In this document: positions 34,170-43,341 of the stretch, piece by piece
How positions within the stretch are numbered: the stretch's first letter is position 1
How the letters are laid out: every line of letters begins with the position of its first letter
IMG/VR virus record: IMGVR_UViG_3300045008_000062
Location: 1-62,926 of that record
DNA from: a virus
Reading direction: 5' to 3' (one strand)
Length of the DNA stretch: 62,926 nt
Made by a program: the position numbers and the translations under genes
Notes under the pieces: model-generated
Databases searched by the model: none
Told to the model about the DNA's origin: nothing
What the model saw: only the letters and a program-made list of their open reading frames with translations

Positions 34170-34547
34170 ATGGGTATTGGACCTGCCCCGGCAACTGTGA
34201 ACGAGTGGGTGGATTTGACGTTCGTGAACCGGCCGGTGTGGCTGCAACTCCACACCGGTGATCCGGGGACGAATGGGGCGTCGAACCTCGCGGATGTGGA
34301 TGGCCGGCAGTTGGTGATGTTCACCCGGACCTCTACGGGCGTTGTGCAGCCTACGGGTGATCCGGCCGTGTTCGTGGTCGACGTCGCTGCTTCTGACACG
34401 AACATCACTCACGGGTCTTTGCACACCGAGGCTGAGGGTGGGACGTGGGTGTGGAATCTGGTGGCGGTGTCGCCGACTGCGGTGGTGGGGGGCGATGAGG
34501 TGAAGGCCGGGTCGATGGAGTTCCGCATTCCGGGGTGGACTGCCTGA
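34170..34547 (+). CDS. Minor tail protein / fibre component
   Basis: The 125 aa product contains WLQLHTGDPGTNGASNLADV, a motif that recurs at the start of many phage fibre-associated domains, and a beta-rich remainder. It follows AGAGGA. It is probably a structural part of the tail tip (inference). Confidence 0.65.
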   Translation: MGIGPAPATVNEWVDLTFVNRPVWLQLHTGDPGTNGASNLADVDGRQLVMFTRTSTGVVQPTGDPAVFVVDVAASDTNITHGSLHTEAEGGTWVWNLVAVSPTAVVGGDEVKAGSMEFRIPGWTA

Positions 34548-35683
34548 TGGCTGTCGGTAGGGCGGGGGTCGGGTACACCTCCAAATATATTCTGGGTGGC
34601 TCCACTTCGGGGTCGGTGGAGTGCCCGGTGAATGTTTCTTCGGCGTCGGACACGTACGGTTTGGCGTTCTTCGGTTTGACCGGTGACACGGATATTTCCA
34701 CGTCGGGTGCTTTCACTGCGACGTGGGATTCGGTGGCGATGACCCCTGCGGGGGATCCGTTGTTCTTCGATGAACACACGGGTCATTACCATTCGGTGTT
34801 GGCGCCGTTCATCATTTCCGGCCCGACTTCGGGTGATGTGGCGGTGGCGTATTCGGGTATTGAGGGCGGCCTCATCACCAAGAACGTATTCCTCGCTGCG
34901 GTGGCGTTCTCCAGTGTCGAAGCCCTAGACCTCGATAGCATTGAGGATGCGGTGGTGACAGCCACCGGTTCCACTTCTGTGGCGACCAGCAGTGTGACTG
35001 TCCCGTCTGGGGTTCCGGCGGACCGGGTGATCTCGGCTCATCTGATCGGGCAGTTCCGGGCGTTCTCCGGTTTCAGCGGAACAAAACTCGCCGCACCCCT
35101 ACGTGCGGGTGGCGGGCAACTGTTGGTGGGGGAGTCGCGGGGGGCTACGTCTGTGGTTCCCACGGTGACGCATAATGCGTCGTCGGCGAATTGGGCGGCG
35201 TGGGGGTTGAACCTCGACGCCCTGCCTATCGAGTCGTTGGGGTTCGCCACCTCCACCCTCGTGATCCCTGCGGGGAGTTTCGGGGTGGACTTGTACCGGT
35301 GGGCTGAACCCCACCCCGACCGGGACTACATGGTCCCCAAGTCCGGTAGTGCGGATGCGACGGTGATCGCCGGCGCCACAGTCCGTTCCGCTAATGGTGT
35401 GTTGATGCCGGTGTGGGTGAAAGACCCCGACGACACCCTCGACTACACACTCCGGTGGAATAACCATCTCGCCCCCGATGATGAGATCGTCGCGGTGGAG
35501 CACACCCCCACAGGGTCGGTGCGGGTCATCTCTGAAGGCATCAACCCGGATAACACGGCGATGACGCAGGTGTGGATCAAGGGCGCTACGAGGGGTGTGA
35601 CGCACCCGATGCGCATCCGCTACTGGACTAAGAGGGGTCGGCAGCACGATTTCACGGTGTTCTTCGCCGGGGAAAACAATTGA
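34547..35683 (+). CDS. Minor tail protein, beta-sandwich
   Basis: The 378 aa product is almost wholly beta-rich, Gly/Ser/Thr-rich, with internal stretches such as LAFFGLTGDTDISTSG and PRADRVI-like strands, as in tail fibre or Ig-like adhesion domains. Position before the esterase and the large fibre gene suggests a surface-exposed tail component. Confidence 0.65.
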   Translation: MAVGRAGVGYTSKYILGGSTSGSVECPVNVSSASDTYGLAFFGLTGDTDISTSGAFTATWDSVAMTPAGDPLFFDEHTGHYHSVLAPFIISGPTSGDVAVAYSGIEGGLITKNVFLAAVAFSSVEALDLDSIEDAVVTATGSTSVATSSVTVPSGVPADRVISAHLIGQFRAFSGFSGTKLAAPLRAGGGQLLVGESRGATSVVPTVTHNASSANWAAWGLNLDALPIESLGFATSTLVIPAGSFGVDLYRWAEPHPDRDYMVPKSGSADATVIAGATVRSANGVLMPVWVKDPDDTLDYTLRWNNHLAPDDEIVAVEHTPTGSVRVISEGINPDNTAMTQVWIKGATRGVTHPMRIRYWTKRGRQHDFTVFFAGENN

Positions 35684-36486
35684 CCACCACCTTCTGCCTG
35701 GCAGGGTTTTCGGGGAAGCTGCTCGACAAGAACCACCTGGGTGGGGAACTGTTCAAAGGCCGGTTCACCCGTAGGGATATCCCGTATGACAATAGGTTTT
35801 TCGGGAACCTGAACTTCAACGACGGCCGCACGAAAGCCAAAGCCGCCCTGCTGGAGTCTAAGGGGAATGTGGTCGTGTTGGGGCAGTCGATGGGCGCCCG
35901 TATCGCCTGCTCACTCATGAACGACCCCGACGTGTTAGAGAAGTGCCCACCGTCGCGGTGTGTGTTCGTGCTGACGGGGAACCCGGATCGGCATTACGGG
36001 GGGGCGTCGAACGTCCCATATTCCGGGATCACTGAGGCGTACAGCGTCACCGGCATCCCCGACGCTGTGCAGTACCGGGTGTGGGATTGCGCTAACCAGT
36101 ACGGGATCGCGGAGGACTATCCCACGAATCGGAGCGTGAAAGCTGCGGTGGACAACGTGTCCTCCAAAGTGCACTCGGACTATACGGCGACGTTTATGGG
36201 TGACCCGAGGAACACGGTGTGGGTCGACCCCACAAACCCCAACGCAACCTACATTCTCTCCCCGACCTACCCGCTGCCCACCATTGAGGCGAAGTGGTAT
36301 TCGCTCCAACGCAAAGCGGACGAGGACGCGAAACTGCGCCCCCAAGTCGAAGCCGCCTACTCCCGCCCGTTCCCCGCCCCGGTGACAACGATCAACCGCA
36401 TGTGGTCCACCAACACCGGATACGACGCCACCCTACGACGGTTTGTCACCATGCCGAAACCCGCGCCGTGGGACCCATTCTCTTGA
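35680..36486 (+). CDS. PE-PPE-like serine esterase in the tail operon
   Basis: The 268 aa product starts at TTG with a 4-nt overlap. VVVLGQSMGARIACSLM is the nucleophile elbow GxSxG with S70, and TGNPDRHYGGASNVPY follows, as in the PE-PPE alpha/beta-hydrolase family of mycobacteria. The likely Asp/His partners lie in the later two thirds. No signal peptide is seen. In this operon it may be a virion component that degrades host surface lipids or glycans. Confidence 0.72.
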   Translation: MTTTFCLAGFSGKLLDKNHLGGELFKGRFTRRDIPYDNRFFGNLNFNDGRTKAKAALLESKGNVVVLGQSMGARIACSLMNDPDVLEKCPPSRCVFVLTGNPDRHYGGASNVPYSGITEAYSVTGIPDAVQYRVWDCANQYGIAEDYPTNRSVKAAVDNVSSKVHSDYTATFMGDPRNTVWVDPTNPNATYILSPTYPLPTIEAKWYSLQRKADEDAKLRPQVEAAYSRPFPAPVTTINRMWSTNTGYDATLRRFVTMPKPAPWDPFS

Positions 36487-36496
36487 GGAGGACCGA

Positions 36497-39439
36497 GTGA
36501 CCGCCATTACTGGAAGCGTCAAGGACGTCACCGGGGTTGAAGACAACGACACCCCGTGGTCGTTCGCGTCGGTGATCCGGTTCGCCGAGGACGGGTCGGT
36601 GATCACCGAGAAGCCGCGGGAGGTTCGGGCGGTCAGCGGCAACCTGAAAGTGAACCTGGTCCCCGGGTATGCGATTGTCACGTACGGCAAGCATGTGTGG
36701 CAGGTCAACGTCCCTGAAACCCCAACGTCGTTGAAGGCGTTGATTGAGGCGGGGGTGGCGTACCCGCCTGATACTCCGCAGGCTCTCCTGGATGCTGCTG
36801 TGGGCCAGTATGTGGAGACTCACCGGGAGCAGTTCCGCACTCGTGCTGTTCCTGTTGTGGGTGACCCCACAATGGCCCAATGGGTAGACGAATACAACAA
36901 CCCTGTCGGTGATCCTGTCCCATGGTCTGAAGTGGTCTCAGATGAAGTCGCATACGCGGCAGCGGAAGCGCAAACCCCCGCAGCAGCGGAAGCTTTCTGG
37001 GCTCTCCAGGCTCCGCAGGTGGTTGCGGGTACTGAGCCGGATACGGTGCGGCAGAAGTTCGGCGACACGTACGGGCCGAACTTCCCGGCGGTGATGGGGC
37101 TGGTCGACGGTTTGGGTGACGCGGGGACCGTCGGCAAGGATGTGGTGAAATCCGAAACGGACGCCGATGCGAGGGCCGCGATCAAGGCCCTCCCTTCACA
37201 GCCCACACTCCGCACACCTTCAGCCCTGGCGTGTTTCACATTCGATCCTGGCTATACCGAAGACCTCACAGTGATTAAGCCGATCTTCGACGCTAAGGGC
37301 GTGAAGATGGGCATCGCGATTGTGTCTGACTTCATCGGGTCTGCGGGGCGGTTGACGTGGGCGCAGGTGAAGCAGCTCCATGATGAGGGCCACGAGATCC
37401 TGTCGATGGGCAAAACACACCCTGATTTGACCGCGCTCGACGAGGCCGCGGCGCGCGCCGAGATCAACGACCTGGCCGCCTACACTGCAGAGGGGATCAC
37501 GGTCAACGGGTATGCCTACCCGTTCGGTGACACCACGCCTTTGTTGCGCAGTATCGTGCGGGACTACTACGACTACGGCATGTCCACATCGGGCAGCACG
37601 CACCCGGAAGCGTCTGGATCTCAGGAGCCGTTGTCCACGTACGCTATTCGCCGGATCTCATTGAAGGATGATTCGGTCACTGCGGACCATTACGCGCAGA
37701 TCGACGCCGCCATCGCCAACGGTGAAATCATCGCGTTCATCTCACATTCGGCCACCGAGTTGACCGGGGCAGGGTTGACCAGGTTGGCGGATGTGATCCA
37801 GTACTGCCTGGACAACGACGTACCTGTGGTCACGCCGGGTGAGGCGGTCGCGGCGGCGAGGAACATCTTCGATGTTGGTGACTATCCCGGCGGTGTGCGG
37901 TACGGGGTGATATCCAAGTCGGGTGCGATGTATTCGGCAGGTGGCCTTCCGATACTGCCCGGTGGCAGCGGAATCTTGACGACTGTGCCTTCGGGCTATC
38001 CCGAGGGTGTGACGATTCAACGCGCTCAGGGCGCGACCGGGACGGTAACCGATTCGCCTCGCGCCGACTTGGGTGCGGGTACGGTGCGGACCACGATCAC
38101 CGGCAAGGGAATCAGTTCAGGAGCAGCGCCCTCCGGTGGAACCCTGAACTATCAGGAGTTCTTCGGCACTGATCAAAGTGTGTGGATTCGTCACGCCAAC
38201 GCGGATAACTCGGCGTGGGGCTCGTGGTTTCGCATCGACTCTGCTCATGTGCGGGCTAAAGCGTCGACCGAGTTGGCTGTCCCCCCGAGCAGCTACGCCC
38301 AAGGTGTCACCGTCAGCGCAGTCACCGGGGCAGGTATATCGGGTTCGCCGCGCGCCGATCAGGGTCCGGGTTCGGTTCGGACCGTCATTGTCGATGCCGG
38401 TTCGGGTATCACGTCTGGCACCCTGAATTATCAGGAGTTCTTCGGCACCAACGGCGGGGTGTGGCTGCGCCGCGCCAGCGCCGACAACACCAGTTGGGGT
38501 GACTGGTACAAAGTTTCGGTAGCTGAAGGGCCTAGGACGTGGGCACCGTCCGCCAACTACCACCGCGGCGAGCGGGTCATCCTGCCAACCGGAGGATTGG
38601 GCTATGTGGGTTCGTCGCGCACCAGCGGCGCGACATGGGATTCGACTGAACGGAACTTCTGGAATTTCCTTCCGGGCGGGCATATAGAAACACTGACTCC
38701 CGGCACTACGTCGTGGCGGGCACCGTTCGGCATTTCCCAGATCATCACTGCTGACCTTGAAGGGGCGGGCGCTGGCGGGAACGGTGGCGGATCAGCTACG
38801 GGCTCAGTCAATCAGGTCGGAGGGCCGGGCGGCGCGGTAGGCGAGCGCACCATCAAGCACGCTATCGCGGTCACTCCCGGCGACACCTATACGTGCGCGG
38901 TCGGTGCTGTGGGCACCGGAGGGGTCGGCGGCGCAGCAGGCGGCGACAACCCCGGCACCGTAGGAATCAAAGGCGGCGACACCACCCTCACGATTGGCTC
39001 CACCACCTACCAGGCGAAGGGCGGCAATGTCGGGGCGCAAAGCCTCGGAAACTCCACTACCACCGTGAACGCGGGCGGCGGCGGTGGCGGCCCCACGAGC
39101 ACAGTGTTCGCCACCACTGGAATTCCTGGTATCGGCGGGCACTGCACCAGTAGCGTCGGGCAAGCCACCTTCCCGCTATCCGGTCATCTGGGCGGCGGCG
39201 GCGGCGGTCCCGCTAACAGCGGCACGAACAGGGGCGGACTTGGTGGCGGCGCGAAGACCACACCGGCCACAGTCCTGGCCACCACGACAGCGGGCGGCTC
39301 CGCTGACAGCAACGGCGGGAACGGCACCACGGCGACCGAGGTCGGCTGCGGTGGCGGTGGCGGTGGCGGCGCGAACAACGGCGGTAAGGGCGGCGACGGC
39401 GGCGACGGCGGCCCCGGCCGAATCACGCTTGAGTTCTGA
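36497..39439 (+). CDS. Large tail fibre with degraded polysaccharide-deacetylase domain and pyocin-knob repeats
   Basis: GTG 36497 follows TTGAGGAGG and gives 980 aa. Residues ~240-460 are a NodB-type domain, but metal ligands are altered: TFDPG at 248-252 (second Asp is Pro) and MGKTH at 304-308 (first His is Met), while YPFG (341-344) and FISH (H417) remain. Two ~75-aa repeats ending ...FGTxxxVW[IL]R and W(Y/F)[KR] are pyocin-knob modules. The last 200 residues are a Gly-rich tail. It is probably the receptor-binding fibre. Confidence 0.8.
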   Translation: MTAITGSVKDVTGVEDNDTPWSFASVIRFAEDGSVITEKPREVRAVSGNLKVNLVPGYAIVTYGKHVWQVNVPETPTSLKALIEAGVAYPPDTPQALLDAAVGQYVETHREQFRTRAVPVVGDPTMAQWVDEYNNPVGDPVPWSEVVSDEVAYAAAEAQTPAAAEAFWALQAPQVVAGTEPDTVRQKFGDTYGPNFPAVMGLVDGLGDAGTVGKDVVKSETDADARAAIKALPSQPTLRTPSALACFTFDPGYTEDLTVIKPIFDAKGVKMGIAIVSDFIGSAGRLTWAQVKQLHDEGHEILSMGKTHPDLTALDEAAARAEINDLAAYTAEGITVNGYAYPFGDTTPLLRSIVRDYYDYGMSTSGSTHPEASGSQEPLSTYAIRRISLKDDSVTADHYAQIDAAIANGEIIAFISHSATELTGAGLTRLADVIQYCLDNDVPVVTPGEAVAAARNIFDVGDYPGGVRYGVISKSGAMYSAGGLPILPGGSGILTTVPSGYPEGVTIQRAQGATGTVTDSPRADLGAGTVRTTITGKGISSGAAPSGGTLNYQEFFGTDQSVWIRHANADNSAWGSWFRIDSAHVRAKASTELAVPPSSYAQGVTVSAVTGAGISGSPRADQGPGSVRTVIVDAGSGITSGTLNYQEFFGTNGGVWLRRASADNTSWGDWYKVSVAEGPRTWAPSANYHRGERVILPTGGLGYVGSSRTSGATWDSTERNFWNFLPGGHIETLTPGTTSWRAPFGISQIITADLEGAGAGGNGGGSATGSVNQVGGPGGAVGERTIKHAIAVTPGDTYTCAVGAVGTGGVGGAAGGDNPGTVGIKGGDTTLTIGSTTYQAKGGNVGAQSLGNSTTTVNAGGGGGGPTSTVFATTGIPGIGGHCTSSVGQATFPLSGHLGGGGGGPANSGTNRGGLGGGAKTTPATVLATTTAGGSADSNGGNGTTATEVGCGGGGGGGANNGGKGGDGGDGGPGRITLEF

Positions 39440-39680
39440 CCGACTCGTATCGCCAGTGCCAGTCGTTTTGGCATTTACACAGGTCCGATGACCAGCCGTT
39501 GTGGTCGTCTTGGCCGGCGCAGTGGCGGCGGCGCTCATCGAGTCCGATCTCATGGCCGCACGCAGGGCAGGCGTCCAGATCGTCCGGCTGCGGATGGAAT
39601 ATCCGCTGGTAGACAGCCCACAGGAGCGGTGCCCACATGATCGCGCCACCGATGGCCAGCACCCACGCCATTTCCCCCAT
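39423..39680 (-). CDS. Membrane-anchored zinc-finger protein, leftward
   Basis: The 85 aa product has a transmembrane segment (WVLAIGGAIMWAPLLWAVYQ) and a cytoplasmic CPACGHEIG...RRRHCAGQ...LCKC domain with paired Cys. It overlaps the end of the fibre gene by 17 nt and faces the lysis cassette. The ATG has no strong ribosome site. The composition is protein-like, so it is kept. Role unknown; a lysogen product is possible. Confidence 0.55.
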   Translation of the reverse strand: MGEMAWVLAIGGAIMWAPLLWAVYQRIFHPQPDDLDACPACGHEIGLDERRRHCAGQDDHNGWSSDLCKCQNDWHWRYESVRTQA

Positions 39681-39707
39681 CGGGTCATCGTAGCGAGGAG
39701 GTCCGCT

Positions 39708-39848
39708 GTGTTGAAGAGTCTTCGTGAGCGTTGGCGTTACCTGGCGTGGTTTGACGTGAAGATCGCCCGTTTGTGGCAGTCGGTGGTGTGTGTGGGTGTG
39801 GTGGCCGTGATGGCCCTAATCCTCGGACTCCTGATGTGGTCGCTGTGA
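39708..39848 (+). CDS. 46-aa single-pass membrane protein before lysin A
   Basis: GCGAGGAGG lies 6 nt upstream of the GTG, a strong ribosome site. The product has a basic N-terminus (LKSLRERWRYLAWF) and one hydrophobic helix (VVCVGVVAVMALILGLLMW). It overlaps lysin A by 4 nt. A pinholin or antiholin role is possible but unproved. Confidence 0.6.
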   Translation: MLKSLRERWRYLAWFDVKIARLWQSVVCVGVVAVMALILGLLMWSL

Positions 39849-41092
39849 CGTACGGCCTCCCGACCGGCACCCGAATCACGTACGGCTCCCCAGGGTTCCC
39901 TTCGTGGGTGTACCAGCTGGCCGACCACTTCGGGCTCAAGGCCAGCACCTACCCCGGCCATCAAGAGTCGCATCGGAACGAGGCGGGATTCGCCGCCAAC
40001 CCGAACAAACTCAACCGCGGCATCGACTGGTCCGGCCATGTCGCCAACATGCAGCGGTTCGCCGACTACCTCATGACCGTCAAAAGTGCTCTTGAGCAGG
40101 TGATCTGGCAGAACCCCAACACTGGGCAGAAAGCCGGTGTCGCTGGGGGCAAAGACGTCACTGTCACCGGCTACTACGCCGCCGACTATGCGGGGCATCG
40201 GGATCACGTCCACACCCGCCAATCATCACCCATCCCACTCCCTGGAGGTTCCGTGGGACTCGCCGACCCCTTCACCGGAGCCGTGTGGTCACCCAACCGA
40301 CGCAAACGCAGCCTCGGCATCCCCCGCTGGATAGCCCTGCATACGCAGGAAGGTGGCCGCACCGCCCGCGGTCTCGCCGGATACCTCGCCAACCCCTCCT
40401 CCCAGGTGTCCTACCACGTTGTCGTTGACGACCACGAGATCCTGAAAGTCGTTTCCGAAGATGACTACCCGTGGGCCGCAGCGAACGCCAACCAATACGC
40501 CTTCCACCTCTGCGGCGCAGGCACCTACGCGGGCTGGTCGCGGGGGAAGTGGCTGGAAACCGACGCCTCGGACGGGAAGAACGAAGACGCCGAACTAACC
40601 AACATGGCAAAAGTCGTCGCCTGGTGGTGCCAGAAATACAACATCCCCCCCGCGTGGATCGGTGGCAGGGGTGTGCCGTGGGGATCGGACGGCATCTGCG
40701 GACATGCTGACTTCGGCGCGTGGGGCGGCGGGCATCATGACCCCGGCCCGAACTTTCCCGTCGATGAACTCATAAGACGGGTGAAAGCGTTCCTCGGCGG
40801 CACCACACCCCCACCACTACCCGCACCACCACCGGTGCAGGCACCGAACACGAACCCCGGCAAGTACGCCGGGGTTCTGTTGTATCGGGGCAGAGCCAAC
40901 AACGTCGAGCAGGTGCGGCTGGTACAGCGCCGACTCAAGGCCGCGTACCGCTCTTACGCGGGCCACTTGGCGGTGGATGGGGATTACGGCCCACAAACCG
41001 AAGCGGCGGTGCGCGAATTCCAGCGCCGCTCAGGACTGATCGCTGACGGAATCGTCGGACCGATGACCGCAGCAGCATTGAAAGCATGGTGA
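39845..41092 (+). CDS. lysA: Lysin A: peptidase, amidase and peptidoglycan-binding domains
   Basis: The 415 aa endolysin has three domains. Residues 1-130: M15-like peptidase (HQESHR at 39-44, D61, HRDHVH 118-123). Residues ~160-310: amidase_2 (H166, H191, GHADF 286-290 and HHD 297-299), which cleaves MurNAc-L-Ala. Residues 340-415: PG_binding_1 (QVRLVQRRLK, GDYGPQTEAAVREFQ). A Pro-rich linker separates the last. It degrades host peptidoglycan at lysis. Confidence 0.95.
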   Translation: MTYGLPTGTRITYGSPGFPSWVYQLADHFGLKASTYPGHQESHRNEAGFAANPNKLNRGIDWSGHVANMQRFADYLMTVKSALEQVIWQNPNTGQKAGVAGGKDVTVTGYYAADYAGHRDHVHTRQSSPIPLPGGSVGLADPFTGAVWSPNRRKRSLGIPRWIALHTQEGGRTARGLAGYLANPSSQVSYHVVVDDHEILKVVSEDDYPWAAANANQYAFHLCGAGTYAGWSRGKWLETDASDGKNEDAELTNMAKVVAWWCQKYNIPPAWIGGRGVPWGSDGICGHADFGAWGGGHHDPGPNFPVDELIRRVKAFLGGTTPPPLPAPPPVQAPNTNPGKYAGVLLYRGRANNVEQVRLVQRRLKAAYRSYAGHLAVDGDYGPQTEAAVREFQRRSGLIADGIVGPMTAAALKAW

Positions 41093-41098
41093 CCTGAC

Positions 41099-42100
41099 AT
41101 GGCATGGGCTCCCGCATCCAAACCCGGTGACACCGCCCCCCTCATCTCCGACGCGAAACGGAAACTAGGCGCCTACTCCTACGGGAAAGGGTTGGGCGAA
41201 TCCGACACCTACACCGTGGAGTTCGGTGTCGCCCTGGTGCAGTTCCAGATCAACCGCAACGCCCAAATCCTCAAAGGCCAGGTCCGGGACATGCCCGGCA
41301 TGAACGTCACCGGAATCTTCGACTGGGCGGTGAAGAAGAACCTCGGAATCCTGCCCGAACAAACCCGACCGAAGTTGCCGGTCATCTTCACCATCAACGG
41401 TCATCTGGGCGGATTGTTCGATGGCCCCGCCTACTTCACCGCCCGCGAATTGGAGAAGCGGGGCCGGGTGCGGGTGCAGCCCGTCGGGTATGACAACACC
41501 CGAAAACCGTTCAACAACCTCTCCGGCATTGTGGAGTTGGAACGCCTCCTCAACGATCCGGTCGTCCTCCCGCCGGGGACGCCGTGGGCGAAACTGTCGC
41601 ACTCTCAGGGCTCGATTGTGGACTGCGACCACCACGAACAGTTCGTGGCGCCGAACCTGAACCGGTGGCCCTACAGCGGATTCAAGGGTGGTGTGCGTTT
41701 CGGCAACCCCCGCCGCCCCATGGACACTGTCGCCCCGTGGATCGCAGACCCGCCCCCTAAGGGCACGGAGGGTTTAGACCCCGACTGCCTCGATGAGCCC
41801 ACCCTCGGTGTGGCGGAGTGCAGCAGGGACGGCGACCTCTACGCGAACAAGAAACGCGGCGCGGCAGGCGATTACAAGGAAGCCGTCTACATGGCGATAG
41901 CGCGGGGGAAACTCACCGGCCCGGACAGCCTCGCGAAGGAGATGGGGAACATCGCGGCGATCTTCGCCAACCCTATCGGGGTGTTCGCCCTGTTCCAGGC
42001 CATCATTTCGGGGGTTTCCGGGCTCATCACTTTACGTGAGCATGGCGAGTTCGATTTGCGCCCTTGCATTGATCACACCGCACGAATCCTCGGAATCTAG
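41099..42100 (+). CDS. lysB: Lysin B: mycolylarabinogalactan esterase
   Basis: The 333 aa product has a short N-terminal PG-binding-like region and an alpha/beta-hydrolase of the cutinase type. The elbow reads LSHSQGS with S169 as nucleophile. The first Gly of GxSxG is Ser. PVIFTINGHLGGLFDGP supplies the start of the fold. It cuts the ester bond joining mycolic acids to arabinogalactan, which frees the outer membrane. Its presence marks a mycolic-acid host. Confidence 0.93.
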   Translation: MAWAPASKPGDTAPLISDAKRKLGAYSYGKGLGESDTYTVEFGVALVQFQINRNAQILKGQVRDMPGMNVTGIFDWAVKKNLGILPEQTRPKLPVIFTINGHLGGLFDGPAYFTARELEKRGRVRVQPVGYDNTRKPFNNLSGIVELERLLNDPVVLPPGTPWAKLSHSQGSIVDCDHHEQFVAPNLNRWPYSGFKGGVRFGNPRRPMDTVAPWIADPPPKGTEGLDPDCLDEPTLGVAECSRDGDLYANKKRGAAGDYKEAVYMAIARGKLTGPDSLAKEMGNIAAIFANPIGVFALFQAIISGVSGLITLREHGEFDLRPCIDHTARILGI

Positions 42101-42109
42101 GAGAACATC

Positions 42110-42307
42110 GTGAATTGGCAGCATTATTGGAAAGCGATCCTGACGTTCATCGGGGCGGTAGCGACGAACGCTTTCGCCGACCTGCTGCAGTCCGGGCAGC
42201 CGTGGCCCTCCACGGGCGGCGAGTGGGTCCGCTGGAGCGTCTCCATCATCGGCACCACCTACCTGGTGTACCGGGTCCCGAACAAGCCCATTGAGCCGGC
42301 GACGTGA
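42110..42307 (+). CDS. Holin candidate
   Basis: The 65 aa product follows TAGGAGAA and starts WQHYWKAILTFIGAVATNAF, a sequence typical of actinophage holin candidates. There are two hydrophobic segments (16-30 and 48-58). Directly after lysin B and before a second membrane protein, it probably triggers lysis. Confidence 0.7.
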   Translation: MNWQHYWKAILTFIGAVATNAFADLLQSGQPWPSTGGEWVRWSVSIIGTTYLVYRVPNKPIEPAT

Positions 42308-42594
42308 TGCCGGCGTGGGGTCCTGAAACGTGGGGTGACTTCAGTGTTGTCGGGTTCGCGGTGTTCATCACCATCCTCATGTTCGTCGCCCAGGTAAGAG
42401 GGTGGATTGTGTTCGGCCCCCACCACCGCGAAGTCGTCGGGCAGAAAGACCAAACCATCCAGCAGCTATACATCCGGGCCGATAAATCCGATGAGTCCAT
42501 CGCGAAACTGTCTGAGGCGTTGTCGAAGAAGAACGGCACCGAGGATTTGGCGGCGGCGTTGTTAGCGGAGACACGGAAAGCGGTCGGCCAGTGA
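42307..42594 (+). CDS. Membrane protein with C-terminal coiled coil
   Basis: The 95 aa product has one transmembrane helix (DFSVVGFAVFITILMFVAQV) and then a charged, helical C-terminus (KDQTIQQLYIRADKSDESIA). It is a common actinophage lysis-cassette protein, often listed as holin or holin accessory. ATG 42307 overlaps the previous stop. Confidence 0.65.
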   Translation: MPAWGPETWGDFSVVGFAVFITILMFVAQVRGWIVFGPHHREVVGQKDQTIQQLYIRADKSDESIAKLSEALSKKNGTEDLAAALLAETRKAVGQ

Positions 42595-42803
42595 TGTGGC
42601 CGTGGAACCGGCAGCGCGCCGAAGCCGAGAAGGCCCGCCAGGAGTTCATTGAGGCGCAGCGGAAAGCGAAAGCCGCTGAGGAGCGGCGTAAGGCAGTTGA
42701 CCGGCTGATCGGGAGGTCGATGGCGACATCAGCGCGCCTGCGCCGGGAGGTTGAACGGAACGGGTTCTCGGATCTACTACAGCAGGCTTGGGGGGCACGT
42801 TGA
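42594..42803 (+). CDS. Basic helical 69-aa protein of the lysis cassette
   Basis: The product is highly charged (WNRQRAEAEKARQEFIEAQR) and predicted to be one long helix, starting with a WPW motif. It follows the two membrane proteins with an ATGA overlap. It has no transmembrane segment. Similar small proteins recur next to actinophage holins. Role unknown. Confidence 0.65.
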   Translation: MWPWNRQRAEAEKARQEFIEAQRKAKAAEERRKAVDRLIGRSMATSARLRREVERNGFSDLLQQAWGAR

Positions 42804-43186
42804 TGGTGTGGCTGTACGCGGCCGGGGTCGCGGGGATTGTCGGCACCATGCTCAGCGACATCTGGTTCGACATCGACTACCGGGTTGCGGCGAACGTCTC
42901 CCTGATTTATGTGGCGTCGTTGACGACGATCTTCCACTTGTTGTATGCGTTGCGGTCGAATTGGCGGGCGAACCGGGTGGGGAAGATCTTCTTCGTGAAG
43001 ACGGTGTTCCTGCCGGTGATGTTGTGGCAGATCGTGTTGTCGACGTGGTGGAACGAGGATTACCCGTTCCGGCAGCAGATCCGGTTCGCTATCTACAGTT
43101 TGATGGTGGTGGCGTATTTGGCGATGGTGATCACGTTGTGGAGTGAGCAGCGGGCGGACCGTCGAGACCCGGACCGGGAGCTGTGA
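42803..43186 (+). CDS. Four-helix membrane protein
   Basis: The 127 aa product has four hydrophobic segments: ~2-18 (VWLYAAGVAGIVGTML), ~30-48, ~66-82 and ~95-115 (FAIYSLMVVAYLAMVITLW). It couples to the lysis genes. A holin or antiholin, or a membrane-bound lysis regulator, would fit; no specific family recognised. Confidence 0.65.
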   Translation: MVWLYAAGVAGIVGTMLSDIWFDIDYRVAANVSLIYVASLTTIFHLLYALRSNWRANRVGKIFFVKTVFLPVMLWQIVLSTWWNEDYPFRQQIRFAIYSLMVVAYLAMVITLWSEQRADRRDPDREL

Positions 43187-43290
43187 GCGCGATCAAGGGT
43201 GACCCGAGTATTGAGCGGGGTTTCGCGCTGCTGGTGATTTTCATAGCGGTGTCTGCGGCGATCATCGCTGTTGTCCTGCTCTACAAGTAG
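43183..43290 (+). CDS. 35-aa single-pass membrane peptide
   Basis: GTG 43183 gives a 35 aa product with one hydrophobic helix (FALLVIFIAVSAAIIAVVLL). It overlaps the previous gene by 4 nt and is the last frame before a strong terminator. Tiny, so the call depends on overlap and composition. Confidence 0.55.
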   Translation: MSAIKGDPSIERGFALLVIFIAVSAAIIAVVLLYK

Positions 43291-43341
43291 AATGGATGTT
43301 TAGGAGCTGAACCGGACCCACTGTCCGTGTAGGCGCCTTCA

